Source of the DNA: Roseiarcus sp963807735
GTDB lineage: Bacteria; Pseudomonadota; Alphaproteobacteria; Rhizobiales; Beijerinckiaceae
Direction: 5' to 3'
Assembly (NCBI GenBank): GCA_963807735.1
Contig: CAWEDI010000024.1
Location: forward strand, 580,873-644,872
Length of the DNA stretch: 64,000 bases
The notes under the pieces: generated by a model
Told to the model about the DNA's origin: nothing
Database searches by the model: none
What the model saw: the letters and a program-made list of their open reading frames with translations, nothing else
Shown here: piece after piece, positions 45,343 to 53,465 of the stretch
Layout of the letters: each line of letters begins with the position of its first letter
Numbering within the stretch: position 1 is the stretch's first letter
Made by a program: the position numbers and the translations under genes

Positions 45343-47979
45343 ATGAGTTGGCTGCGTTTTCTCCACCGCACCCGCGCGGATTTCGATCATGCCAGCGAGT
45401 TCCAATCGCATCTCGCTCTCGAAACCGACGACAACATCGCCCGCGGCATGTCACCTGGCGATGCCCGCCGCGCCGCCATCCGCAAACTCGGCAACACTAC
45501 TCGCCTCAGAGAGGACGTCTACCAAATGAATACCATCGGATTTGTCGAAACCCTTATGCAGGACCTGCGCTACACCGTCCGCATGCTCCGCAAGAGCCCC
45601 GGTTTCACTCTCACGGCTGTACTGACCATCGCCTTGGGATTGGGCGCGAACGCCGCGATCTTCAGTTTTCTCGACGCCGTACTTCTCAAGCCGCTCCCGT
45701 ATCCCGAGCCCGAACGGCTGATCGCGGTGACTGAGAATGTGCCGCAGGGCAACCACAATGCCGTGGCGCCGGGCAATTTTCTCGACTGGCGCGAAGGCTC
45801 GAAGACCGCGCGCCTGTGCGGATCCACCGGAAGTTGGCTCACCATGACTGGTTACGGTGAGCCGCAGCGCGTGCAGGCCCGTCTGGTTAGCTACGACTAC
45901 TTCGACGTGCTCGGCACCCCGGTCGCCACCGGCCGCACCTTCATCCCCGAGGAGGGAGTTCCCGGCGGCGACCGGGTGATGATTGTCTCCTATCGATATT
46001 GGCAGCAGCACCTGGGCGGCGATCCCGAAGTTCTCGGCAAGAGCTTCACCCTCGACGGCGCCTCTTACAAAGTGGTTGGCACGCTGCCCGCGGGTTCGTG
46101 GTATGACCGCCATCCCGCCGATGTCTGGTTGCCCCTGGCGGTGACTCACGCCAATGCCAGCCGGGAGTTCCACTCGATGCAGGTGTTCGGGCGTCTCAAT
46201 CCCGGGGCCACTGTGGCCAGCTCCAGAGCCGAGTTGAACGGCATCGCCGCACGCCTTGCGGCCGAGTATCCTAAAACCAACAAGGATTGCGGCGTGACCG
46301 TCGACCTGACGGCCGACCGCATCGTCGGCGACCGTCTGCGCCAATGGCTGCAGCTTCTGTTCGCCGCCGTGGGCGCGGTGCTGCTGATCGCTTGCGTCAA
46401 CCTCGCCAACCTGCTGCTGGCCCGTTCGGCTGCGCGCGAGCGCGAACTCTGGGTCCGCCTTTCCTTGGGGGCCGGCCGCATGCGCCTGGTGCGCCAATTT
46501 CTCACCGAAAGCCTGGTGCTTTCGCTGGCAGGCGGAGCCTTGGGATGCGGGCTGGCATATGCGCTGAAGCAGGCCCTGGTCACGGCCCTGCCGCCTTTCA
46601 CGCTGCCGGCCCAGGCCGTAGTGCAGATCGATTTGCCGGTGCTGGCGTATCTGTTGGCGGTCTCCGTCCTCTCCGGTGTCCTTTTCGGGTTGGCGCCGGC
46701 GCTGGCGGCATGGAGGCATGATGTGGCGTCCGGATTGAACCAGGGAAGCCGCGGCTCCTCGGGCGGCGTATCGGGACAGCGCCTACGCGCGACGCTGATC
46801 GTGGCCGAGGTCGCCCTGTCGTTCGTCCTGGTGGCAACCGCCGGGCTGCTGATTCACAGCTTCATGCGGATGACCGGAGTGGATACCGGCGTCAATATCA
46901 CGAACGTGCTCACCATGCAGTTGCCGCGAGCCATGCAGCGCGACACCGATCCGGTTCGTGAGGCCGTTGTGATGGACCAGATCCATGACAGCGTGGCCGC
47001 GCTACCCGGCGTGATCGATGCCGCCGTCACCTCCGCAATGCCCATGCAGGGCTGGGGCTTCGGCATGGCATTCACCGTGTTGGGGCGTTCCGCGGACTCC
47101 GCCGCGTCGAGACAAAACTGTGGCTTCAAGATTGTTGGCCCCTCTTATTTCCATGCCCTCGGTATGGCCCTGAAGAGCGGCCGCGCGCTCGCCCCAACCG
47201 ATACCGCCAGGACTCCCCCTGTCGCCGTAATCAACCAGACCATGGCGAAGCAGGTGTTCCCGGGCGAAAATCCCATTGGCCAGCACGTCTCGATTCAACG
47301 CATCGTCACCGGCAAACGAGAATTGGGAGCGCACATCCCCTGGGAGATTGTCGGCGTGGTGGCCGACGAAAAGACTAGTTCGCTGGACGATCCGACCGAG
47401 AGCCCGGGCGTGTATGTCACGTTCGACCAGAGCCCGATCGTGGGCGTTGGACTGGCCGTGCGGGTGCATGGCGATCCGTCGCGCTTCATGAAGTCTATCC
47501 AATCGGCCATCTGGAGCGTCAACCACGATCAAGCCATCACCGACGTTAAATTGCTGGAGCAGATCAAGTCCGAAAGCACCGCCGGCAGCCGTTTCATTAT
47601 GCTGGTGCTGACTGGGTTCGCGGGCGTGGCGCTGCTGCTTGCGGCGATCGGTATTTATGGCGTGGTGGCTTACTCGGTCACACAGAGGACACGGGAAATG
47701 GGCATTCGCTCGGCTCTCGGAGCTTCGAAGGTGCAGTTGATGGCGCTGGCATTACAAAGCTCGGTAGTGCTCACGGCCATCGGTTTGGCAGTCGGCGCAC
47801 TCGGAATTCTAGGGAGCCGCACCTTGGTGGCATCGCTGCTGTTCGATACCAAGCCGGCCGAGCCTGTAACGCTGCTGGCCGTCGCCGCAGTTTTGACGAC
47901 TGTTGCGTTGCTGGCCTCGGCCGTTCCCGCGCGGCGGGCTGCGACGGTGGACCCTTCACGCGCGCTACGAGAGGAATAG
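45343..47979 (+). CDS. ABC transporter permease, ADOP (acidobacterial duplicated orphan permease) type
   Basis: 878 residues, intact. A cytoplasmic N-terminus (SEFQSHLALETDDNIARGMS, DARRAAIRKLGNTTRLREDV) precedes membrane helix 1 (GFTLTAVLTIALGLGANAAI). A MacB-like periplasmic domain follows, then an FtsX core (LLFAAVGAVLLIACVNLANL, LLARSAARERELWVRLSLGA), a middle helix pair, a second MacB periplasmic domain (from about 540), and a second FtsX core (LTGFAGVALLLAAIGIYGVV, AYSVTQRTREMGIRSALGAS). The ending PARRAATVDPSRALREE is typical. No ATPase subunit is nearby, which is why the family is called orphan. Substrate unknown; relatives move macrolides, lipoproteins or peptides. Confidence 0.9.
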   Translation: MSWLRFLHRTRADFDHASEFQSHLALETDDNIARGMSPGDARRAAIRKLGNTTRLREDVYQMNTIGFVETLMQDLRYTVRMLRKSPGFTLTAVLTIALGLGANAAIFSFLDAVLLKPLPYPEPERLIAVTENVPQGNHNAVAPGNFLDWREGSKTARLCGSTGSWLTMTGYGEPQRVQARLVSYDYFDVLGTPVATGRTFIPEEGVPGGDRVMIVSYRYWQQHLGGDPEVLGKSFTLDGASYKVVGTLPAGSWYDRHPADVWLPLAVTHANASREFHSMQVFGRLNPGATVASSRAELNGIAARLAAEYPKTNKDCGVTVDLTADRIVGDRLRQWLQLLFAAVGAVLLIACVNLANLLLARSAARERELWVRLSLGAGRMRLVRQFLTESLVLSLAGGALGCGLAYALKQALVTALPPFTLPAQAVVQIDLPVLAYLLAVSVLSGVLFGLAPALAAWRHDVASGLNQGSRGSSGGVSGQRLRATLIVAEVALSFVLVATAGLLIHSFMRMTGVDTGVNITNVLTMQLPRAMQRDTDPVREAVVMDQIHDSVAALPGVIDAAVTSAMPMQGWGFGMAFTVLGRSADSAASRQNCGFKIVGPSYFHALGMALKSGRALAPTDTARTPPVAVINQTMAKQVFPGENPIGQHVSIQRIVTGKRELGAHIPWEIVGVVADEKTSSLDDPTESPGVYVTFDQSPIVGVGLAVRVHGDPSRFMKSIQSAIWSVNHDQAITDVKLLEQIKSESTAGSRFIMLVLTGFAGVALLLAAIGIYGVVAYSVTQRTREMGIRSALGASKVQLMALALQSSVVLTAIGLAVGALGILGSRTLVASLLFDTKPAEPVTLLAVAAVLTTVALLASAVPARRAATVDPSRALREE

Positions 47980-48033
47980 GTCTGGTGGGGCTGGCGGCAG
48001 AATTGATCCGTCCGGCGACGAATCCGATTAGCA

Positions 48034-48500
48034 TTAGTTCCCGGTCGGCACTCTTTCCACGTAATCCACCACGACGACGCCGATCGGCGCCTTGGTCCCC
48101 TGAGCTGCTCCTGTACGGCCGCGAAGATCTCCGGGCCGGCGGATGGAGCCGCAGTTGGCGGTGAATCGTCAGACCAGCTCAGCCGAAATCGTATCTGCCC
48201 TGCAATCCCGTGGCATCGGCCACGCGGGCGTCAAGGCGAAGCTGTAGTCGTCTGGCCAGGGTCGACATGTCTTCGTCCTCCGACGGGATGCGGGTGTGGC
48301 CGTTCCTGGTGCTCTCCCAGGGCCCGCGCGGCGGAGGCATCGGAAAACCTTCCGCGTCTCTCGTCACTTTCGGCGGATTCTGAGGCGGTGTTGCAGCCGG
48401 TCCCGCGATCGACGCGCTGAACCTGGGGCCATTCTTGCCGATGATCAGGTTGTAGGCCAATATCGACTTCGGCTCGCGATGAATCGCGAGTGCACCTTCG
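48034..48500 (-). pseudogene. TIGR03435 protein remnant, 5' truncated
   Basis: Minus-strand frames preserve the second half of the family: HREPKSILAYNLIIGKNGPR, MSTLARRLQLRLDARVADAT, GLQGRYDFGLSWSDDSPP, GPEIFAAVQEQLRG, and KAPIGVVVVDYVERVPTGN to the stop at 48034. The first about 110 residues (signal peptide, FEVVSLKP motif, ADRFKLxxH) are missing; upstream sequence is repeat-rich and unrelated. One frameshift lies near 48105-48180. It is more diverged from the gene at 43763 than a recent duplicate would be. Confidence 0.65.
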
Positions 48501-49095
48501 AATGCACAAAACAAAGCGTGTTCAAACCTATTCTTGCCCCGCCGAGTGGCAAATAAACACTCGTGCGTGCCGTGTGCACAATCGTGTGAACGCTCTTCCG
48601 CGTCGTTGCGCAACGATGCAAAACGTATCAGTACGCAGGCCTACCCGACCCTTTGAGCCATGGAGCCGAAGAGCGTCCCCATGAGTGGGGACGCTGCACG
48701 CACGAGTGCGCGCGCCACATTTTCGCTTCGGAAGTGTGAAGTTATTCTTGCGCGAACCCTTAGTGTTCAATGCACATAAGCGCGGATGCGAAGAACGCTT
48801 GCGGGGAACGGCTTCGCCTCTCCGCGATACGTTACACGATTCGCGCGACGTTCCGGCCCTATGTTATTCTTCCCGGCATCGCGGCAAGGTGATGCCTCGC
48901 CTGCCACAGCGCACAAAAAAACTCGCCGCCTCGTCCGACGACCGTAACTTGTGTTGGCCAGCGAACGAATAAGCATGTGGAGTTTCGATATCCCGATACC
49001 GACCCGTCCGCTGCCGACGGCTTTGCAGAGGACCGCCGGTAACTGTAGAATCCGCGATTGCGCGAACGCAAACTCCAGAATAAAAGGAGAAACGG
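48501..49095. other. Gene-free stretch with palindromes
   Basis: 595 bases. It contains the hairpins at 48672-48716 and GGAGA before the next start; otherwise I find no coding pattern on either strand. It has less GC than the neighbouring genes and several CGAACG/GCGAACG motifs of no clear meaning. Confidence 0.5.
48672..48716. repeat. Double palindrome, CGTGCGCCAC type
   Basis: GCGTCCCC/GGGGACGC around ATGAGT (48672-48694), then GCACGCAC/GTGCGCGC ending CGCCAC (48696-48716). The right part matches 53381-53403. Confidence 0.7.
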
Positions 49096-50151
49096 ATGTT
49101 CATGAAGAGGAATCACGCAGGCAAGCTGCTGGCAATTTTACCGCTGATGTGCGCCACCGCAGCACAGGCAGCCAATCAGGACCCACTGTTTCTGACTGCC
49201 ACCAACGGAATTTCTAACTATCTGGCAGTGATCAATACCCGAACCAAAGAAATGGAATTCGTACCAACAGGCGGGGCTGGCGGAGCCGGCGGCAACGCCG
49301 GCGGCGTCGCCGTCGAGGGTACAGTCGCGGCGGTTGTTAATTTCGGCTCGACCAACGTCACCATCTTCGTGCGCCAAGGCAACACGATGCAGCCTATGCA
49401 AGTAATTAAGACATCTTCGCAGCCGGTGTCGGTTGCCTTCGGGCACGGTCATCTGGTGGTTCTCGGGCAAACCACGGCGGAATCTTTCCCGGTATACGGG
49501 ACTACAGTCGCGACCTCTAACGACGGCGTGGTTCAGCTTCTCAGAAGCGATAAAACCGCCGGGCAGATTGTTACTTACGACGGCGGAGCGGCGTATACGG
49601 AAACCAGCGGGAACATTAGCGAGCTGAGCTTATCCACGGACGGGGCGCCGGGAATTTCCGGGCCGAACGTTCAGGTCCTGCTGCCGGCAGCCCCAAACAA
49701 CAATACGCCGCTGGGGTTGATTGGCCGCGGCGCCAACGTTTATGTGACCATTGCGCATTCGGATCTGGAGGCGCTCGTGGTGAACGGCAAAATTGTTTCC
49801 CTGGCTACCGGTCCAACGCCCTTCACAAATTCATCCGGCGGGCTGACGCACGCGCCTTGCTGGAATGGTCTCTCGGGACACTTTCTGTTTTCGTCGGACA
49901 GCCCGGGCCAGCAACTACTGCGGTACCTGGTGAGCGACAGCAACATTTTCTTCGACAAAGCGGCCGTCGCGACGCTACCTGGAGCGCCTACGGACCTGGC
50001 TATTGAGAATAGCCTGCTCGGAGTGATCGACGGCGGGAACGGCGTCAATTCCGATGTGTCGCTGTTCGACATCGACACGGAAGGCGAGCTTACCTTACGG
50101 TTCAGGCTAATGATCCCAAGCCCCATCAATGGCGCAGCAATCATCCAGTAA
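49096..50151 (+). CDS. Secreted propeller-like protein, unknown
   Basis: 351 residues, intact, with AAAAGGAGAAACGG before the ATG. Signal peptide GKLLAILPLMCATAAQAAN. The body consists of repeated beta-strand sheets of WD/lactonase-like type: LFLTATNGISNYLAVINTRT, GTVAAVVNFGSTNVTIFVRQ, QPVSVAFGHGHLVVLGQTTA, ANVYVTIAHSDLEALVVNGK, HFLFSSDSPGQQLLRYLVSD, NSLLGVIDGGNGVNSDVSLF. This suggests a seven-bladed propeller resembling 6-phosphogluconolactonase-like proteins, with no catalytic signature. It is transcribed into a strong terminator, separate from the sigma gene that follows. Confidence 0.65.
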   Translation: MFMKRNHAGKLLAILPLMCATAAQAANQDPLFLTATNGISNYLAVINTRTKEMEFVPTGGAGGAGGNAGGVAVEGTVAAVVNFGSTNVTIFVRQGNTMQPMQVIKTSSQPVSVAFGHGHLVVLGQTTAESFPVYGTTVATSNDGVVQLLRSDKTAGQIVTYDGGAAYTETSGNISELSLSTDGAPGISGPNVQVLLPAAPNNNTPLGLIGRGANVYVTIAHSDLEALVVNGKIVSLATGPTPFTNSSGGLTHAPCWNGLSGHFLFSSDSPGQQLLRYLVSDSNIFFDKAAVATLPGAPTDLAIENSLLGVIDGGNGVNSDVSLFDIDTEGELTLRFRLMIPSPINGAAIIQ

Positions 50152-50180
50152 TTGCCCGTACTTGAATCGATCGGCATAAG

Positions 50181-50220
50181 GCCGTGGGCCGCGATTCGAC
50201 TCGCGGCCCACGGCTGTTTC
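50181..50220 (+). terminator. Hairpin terminator after the propeller-like gene
   Basis: A perfect 13-bp stem, GCCGTGGGCCGCG (50181-50193) with CGCGGCCCACGGC (50202-50214), loop ATTCGACT, followed by TGTTTCC. The T-tract is short, so efficiency is uncertain. Confidence 0.65.
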
Positions 50221-50277
50221 CAGCCCTTGCGCGGGGGCCGGTGGCGTCGGTCATAATTGGTTCAGCGCTCGTCTCCT

Positions 50278-50844
50278 ATGGATTCGGACATCGAACTGCA
50301 ACTTCTGATGGTTCGCTACCAACACGGCGATTACGATGCCGCAACGGCTCTTGTCAATCGCCTCAGTCCGCAGATGCATCGCTTTTTCCTAGCGCAGTTT
50401 GTTAGCCGCAGGCACGCCGACGATTTGCTGCAAGAAACCTGGCTGCGGATTCATCAAGTGCGCCACACCTACCAGCACGGCCGGCCAGTCTTACCGTGGG
50501 TATATGCGATTGCCCGGAACATTCGCGTGGACCATTACCGCAAGGCGAGTCGCGCCGAATCCCGCGAAGAGCAATTGGACGTGGGCTCAGCCATTCCGGA
50601 TGCGCCGCGGGATCGCCCGGCCGGAACTCCGGATCTCGACGCGCTGCTTGCGCACCTTCCACAGAGCCAGCGCGAAGTGCTCGCGATGTTGAAACTATCC
50701 GGCATGTCGCTGGAAGAAGTGGCGCGGGCAACATCCTCGAGCGTCGGGTCCGTCAAGCAGAAAGCCCATCGGGCCTACGAAAGGCTAAGAAAAGGGCTTG
50801 CCGGCCTGGGAATGGCGAATGTCCGCGGGGGAGGTGTTTCATGA
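50278..50844 (+). CDS. ECF RNA polymerase sigma factor
   Basis: 188 residues from ATG 50278. Region 2: RYQHGDYDAATALVNRLSPQ, ADDLLQETWLRIHQVRHTY, PVLPWVYAIARNIRVDHYRK. Region 4: LDALLAHLPQSQREVLAMLK, LSGMSLEEVARATSSSVGSV, KQKAHRAYERLRKGL. This and the NrsF-type partner place it in the SigF-like ECF group of proteobacteria and acidobacteria, which respond to oxidative or metal stress. The stop overlaps the start of the next gene (ATGA). Confidence 0.85.
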   Translation: MDSDIELQLLMVRYQHGDYDAATALVNRLSPQMHRFFLAQFVSRRHADDLLQETWLRIHQVRHTYQHGRPVLPWVYAIARNIRVDHYRKASRAESREEQLDVGSAIPDAPRDRPAGTPDLDALLAHLPQSQREVLAMLKLSGMSLEEVARATSSSVGSVKQKAHRAYERLRKGLAGLGMANVRGGGVS

Positions 50845-51566
50845 GGGATGAAGACATCGACGACATCTTGAGACAGGCGGCGGAAGCTAAACAGGGGGTC
50901 GATCCCGCCCTTCTCAATCGGATTTCGACGTCGATTGGATCCGGACTGAGACCTGTTCGTGCACTGCCGCCCGCGTGGATTCTAGCCGGTGGTCTGCTTC
51001 TGAGCAGTGTGGTGGTGGCGGTTGTAGCAGCCATAGTCCTGGGTCCTCATGGCGTTCAGAAAATGAGCGTGGTCGAGCGAGCGGTGATCTTCTCCATTTT
51101 GAGCATTCTGGTATGGCTTGCGGCAACGCTATGCGTCGCGGAAGCCATCCCAGGCAGCAGGCGGCTGATGGCCCCATGGTTGCTCGCCGGAGCCAGCTGC
51201 ATCGGACTCGCCGCCGTATTTGCTCTGCTATTTCATGACTATGCGACTGAGCGGTTCGTGTCGCAGGGCTTGGCGTGTTTAAGGGCGGGCCTGATTCTGG
51301 CGCTTCCAGCATCGCTCGCCGCGTTGTGGATTCTCAGGCGAGGCTTCGTAGTGAATCCCGTCACCGCCGGATTTGCGACGGGAACTCTGGGAGGCCTGGC
51401 CGGAGTGAGTATGCTGGAACTGCACTGCATAAATTTCGAAGCGCCGCACTTGTTGGTTTGGCACATCGCGGTCGTGCCGGCCAGTGGTGCGATTGGCGCA
51501 TTGGCCGCAGTGACGGCTCGGGCTTATCGACGCAGAAGGCATCGCGATATCGGGGTGGGTCTCTGA
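50841..51566 (+). CDS. NrsF-like anti-sigma factor (DUF1109)
   Basis: 241 residues. The short cytoplasmic N-terminus (DIDDILRQAAEAKQGVDPAL) is followed by six transmembrane helices: WILAGGLLLSSVVVAVVAAI, AVIFSILSILVWLAATLCVA, LLAGASCIGLAAVFALLF, LACLRAGLILALPASLAALW, ATGTLGGLAGVSMLELHC, LLVWHIAVVPASGAIGALAA. This fits NrsF/DUF1109, which holds SigF-type sigma factors at the membrane and releases them on stress, using conserved Cys residues; one pair candidate here is Cys about 194 and the Cys of LACLRAG. Overlap with the sigma gene supports coupling. Confidence 0.8.
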   Translation: MRDEDIDDILRQAAEAKQGVDPALLNRISTSIGSGLRPVRALPPAWILAGGLLLSSVVVAVVAAIVLGPHGVQKMSVVERAVIFSILSILVWLAATLCVAEAIPGSRRLMAPWLLAGASCIGLAAVFALLFHDYATERFVSQGLACLRAGLILALPASLAALWILRRGFVVNPVTAGFATGTLGGLAGVSMLELHCINFEAPHLLVWHIAVVPASGAIGALAAVTARAYRRRRHRDIGVGL

Positions 51567-51662
51567 GGGAGCGCTCCGGAACGCAAGTCTACCGTTCCCT
51601 AACGGTCACGGCTCCGATTGAGTTCTCACTCCACACCCGCGGTATGATCAAAGACACTCGGA

Positions 51663-52517
51663 ATGAGACATCTGTCCCGAAGACGCTTCACCCAGTTCGC
51701 CGGCGCCGCGGTGCTGGCCGCGCCGGATGGCTCCGCCCAAGGCCGCTCGCTGACTGCGCAACAGCTTGCCGAGCGGATGCAAAAGAGCCTCGGCGCATCT
51801 TGGCAGCCGCCCGGAGATCCCGCGACACCGGTCAAAGGCATCGCCACCACCGCTATGGCCACCATGGACGTGCTCACGCGCGCGGTCAAGGCAAACATCA
51901 ACTTAATCGTGACCCTGGAGCCAACCTTCTTCGACCACTTGGATGCGGAGCCAGTCTTCATTCCCAACGATCCCGTGTATCGCGCCAAGAAAGCCTTCAT
52001 CGAAAAAAGCGGGCTGGTTGTCTGGCGCTTCACAGACCCTTGGCGCGCCCGCAAACCCGACCCCTTCGCCACCGGTCTCGCCAATACGCTGGGTTGGCGG
52101 CAATATCAGGTGACCGACGATGTTCTGCATTACGATCTGCCCGCCGGCACGTTAGCCGCCCTCGCCAAGACGCTGCAGCAGCGGCTCAAAGCGCGGGCCG
52201 GCATCCGCGTGCTGGGCGATCCGCAAACCCGCATCCGCCGTATCGCGCTACTTCCCGGCGTCTCGCCACTCGCCGCGGCCATGAAGAACTTGCCCGATGC
52301 CGACGTGATCGTAGCCGGCGAAACCCGCGAGTGGGAATCGGTGGAATACGCCGCCGATACAGTTGCGTCGGGTCAAAAGAAGGGCATGATCATGCTCGGC
52401 CGCGTCCTGTCGGAAGACCCCGGCATGAACGTTTGCGCCGAATGGCTGAAGACCTTGACGCCGGAGGTTCCGGTCCAATGGCTGCCCGCCGGCGACCCTT
52501 ACTGGAGGCCGGCCTAG
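51663..52517 (+). CDS. Nif3-like protein with Tat-type signal, metal ligands altered
   Basis: 284 residues. HLSRRRFTQFAGAAVLAAP is a twin-arginine-type signal (RRRF), unusual for Nif3. The body follows Nif3/DUF34: VKGIATTAMATMDVLTRAVK, NLIVTLEPTFFDHLDAEPVF, YDLPAGTLAALAKTLQQRLK, GMIMLGRVLSEDPGMNVCAE. In the tandem paralogue the corresponding sites read VTHEPTFW and LGHQVSEEP; here both His are replaced (VTLEPTFF, LGRVLSEDP). Since these His positions bind the di-metal centre in Nif3, this copy probably cannot form it. It ends exactly where the paralogue begins. Confidence 0.75.
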   Translation: MRHLSRRRFTQFAGAAVLAAPDGSAQGRSLTAQQLAERMQKSLGASWQPPGDPATPVKGIATTAMATMDVLTRAVKANINLIVTLEPTFFDHLDAEPVFIPNDPVYRAKKAFIEKSGLVVWRFTDPWRARKPDPFATGLANTLGWRQYQVTDDVLHYDLPAGTLAALAKTLQQRLKARAGIRVLGDPQTRIRRIALLPGVSPLAAAMKNLPDADVIVAGETREWESVEYAADTVASGQKKGMIMLGRVLSEDPGMNVCAEWLKTLTPEVPVQWLPAGDPYWRPA

Positions 52518-53303
52518 ATGACAGCCAACGATGTAGTCGAGCGCATCAAGAAAAATCTCGGCGTGCCCTGGAACGAGCGGAGTTACCGCGACACCTTCAA
52601 GGCAGGCAACCCGGATACCGAGGTCAAAGGCATCGCCACCACGTTCATGGCGACGCTCGATGTCATCCAGCGCGCCCATGCCGCCGGGATGAATTTTATC
52701 GTCACTCATGAGCCCACCTTCTGGAGCGACACCGACGCCGTCAAGGGTCTCGAGGACGATCCTGTTTTCCGCTTCAAAATGGATTTCTGCAACAAGAACA
52801 ACATGGTGGTCTGGCGATTCCACGACCACCTGCACGCGCGCAAGCCGGACGTGATGTGGATCGGCCTGGCGCGGGCGCTCGGCTGGCAGAACCGCGAAAG
52901 CGGCGCCAACGGGCACATCTACACCCTGCCGCCCACCACCCTGGGAGCTTTGGCCGCCGACGTGAAGAAGCATCTGAATGACCACACGCTGCGCGTCGTG
53001 GGCAATCCCGAAGCCAAAGTCAGTAGCATCGCGCTGGGTGTGGGCTACAACATTCCACGCATCTCGGCCGCCGTCGATGTGGTGATGGGCGGCGAAAACA
53101 CCGAAGCCGACAGCGCCTTCGACGATACCGAATATGCGCTCGATTCCGCGGCGCTCGGCGGGAACAAAGGGCAGATCATCCTCGGCCACCAGGTCTCGGA
53201 GGAGCCCGGCATGGAAGATTGCGCCAACTGGCTGCATACGTTTGTTACGGAAGTCCCGATTCAATGGATTCGCGCTAACGAACCTTTTTGGGCTCCGCAG
53301 TAA
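52518..53303 (+). CDS. Nif3-like dinuclear metal-centre protein
   Basis: 261 residues, cytoplasmic. KGIATTFMATLDVIQRAHAA, MNFIVTHEPTFWSDTDAVKG, VVWRFHDHLHARKPDVMWIG, GVGYNIPRISAAVDVVMGGE, LGHQVSEEPGMEDCANWLHT. His at positions about 65 and 223 and Glu at about 227 fit the Nif3 metal site. The family binds two metals and forms hexamers; its activity is uncertain (GTP cyclohydrolase I type 2-like names are historical). Start ATG 52518 directly abuts the stop of the exported paralogue, so the two are cotranslated and arose by tandem duplication. Confidence 0.8.
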   Translation: MTANDVVERIKKNLGVPWNERSYRDTFKAGNPDTEVKGIATTFMATLDVIQRAHAAGMNFIVTHEPTFWSDTDAVKGLEDDPVFRFKMDFCNKNNMVVWRFHDHLHARKPDVMWIGLARALGWQNRESGANGHIYTLPPTTLGALAADVKKHLNDHTLRVVGNPEAKVSSIALGVGYNIPRISAAVDVVMGGENTEADSAFDDTEYALDSAALGGNKGQIILGHQVSEEPGMEDCANWLHTFVTEVPIQWIRANEPFWAPQ

Positions 53304-53323
53304 GCGCGGATTCCTGACGGATT

Positions 53324-53403
53324 GTGGCGCACGACAGAGCGTACACCCACGAAGACGTGTCGAGATGAGTCTCGACACGGCACGCACGAGTGCGTGCGCC
53401 ACA
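53324..53403. repeat. Palindrome cluster with GTGGCGCACG inverted ends
   Basis: GTGGCGCACG (53324-53333) and CGTGCGCCAC (53394-53403) are inverted ends. Inside are GTGTCGAG/CTCGACAC around ATGAGT and GCACGCAC/GTGCGTGC. It shares its right half with 48696-48716. Confidence 0.75.
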
Positions 53404-53465
53404 TCTGCTATGCGGGCTAGCCTAGGTTTGGCGCGGGTACCGGTATACTAATGTGAGTTCGGAGG

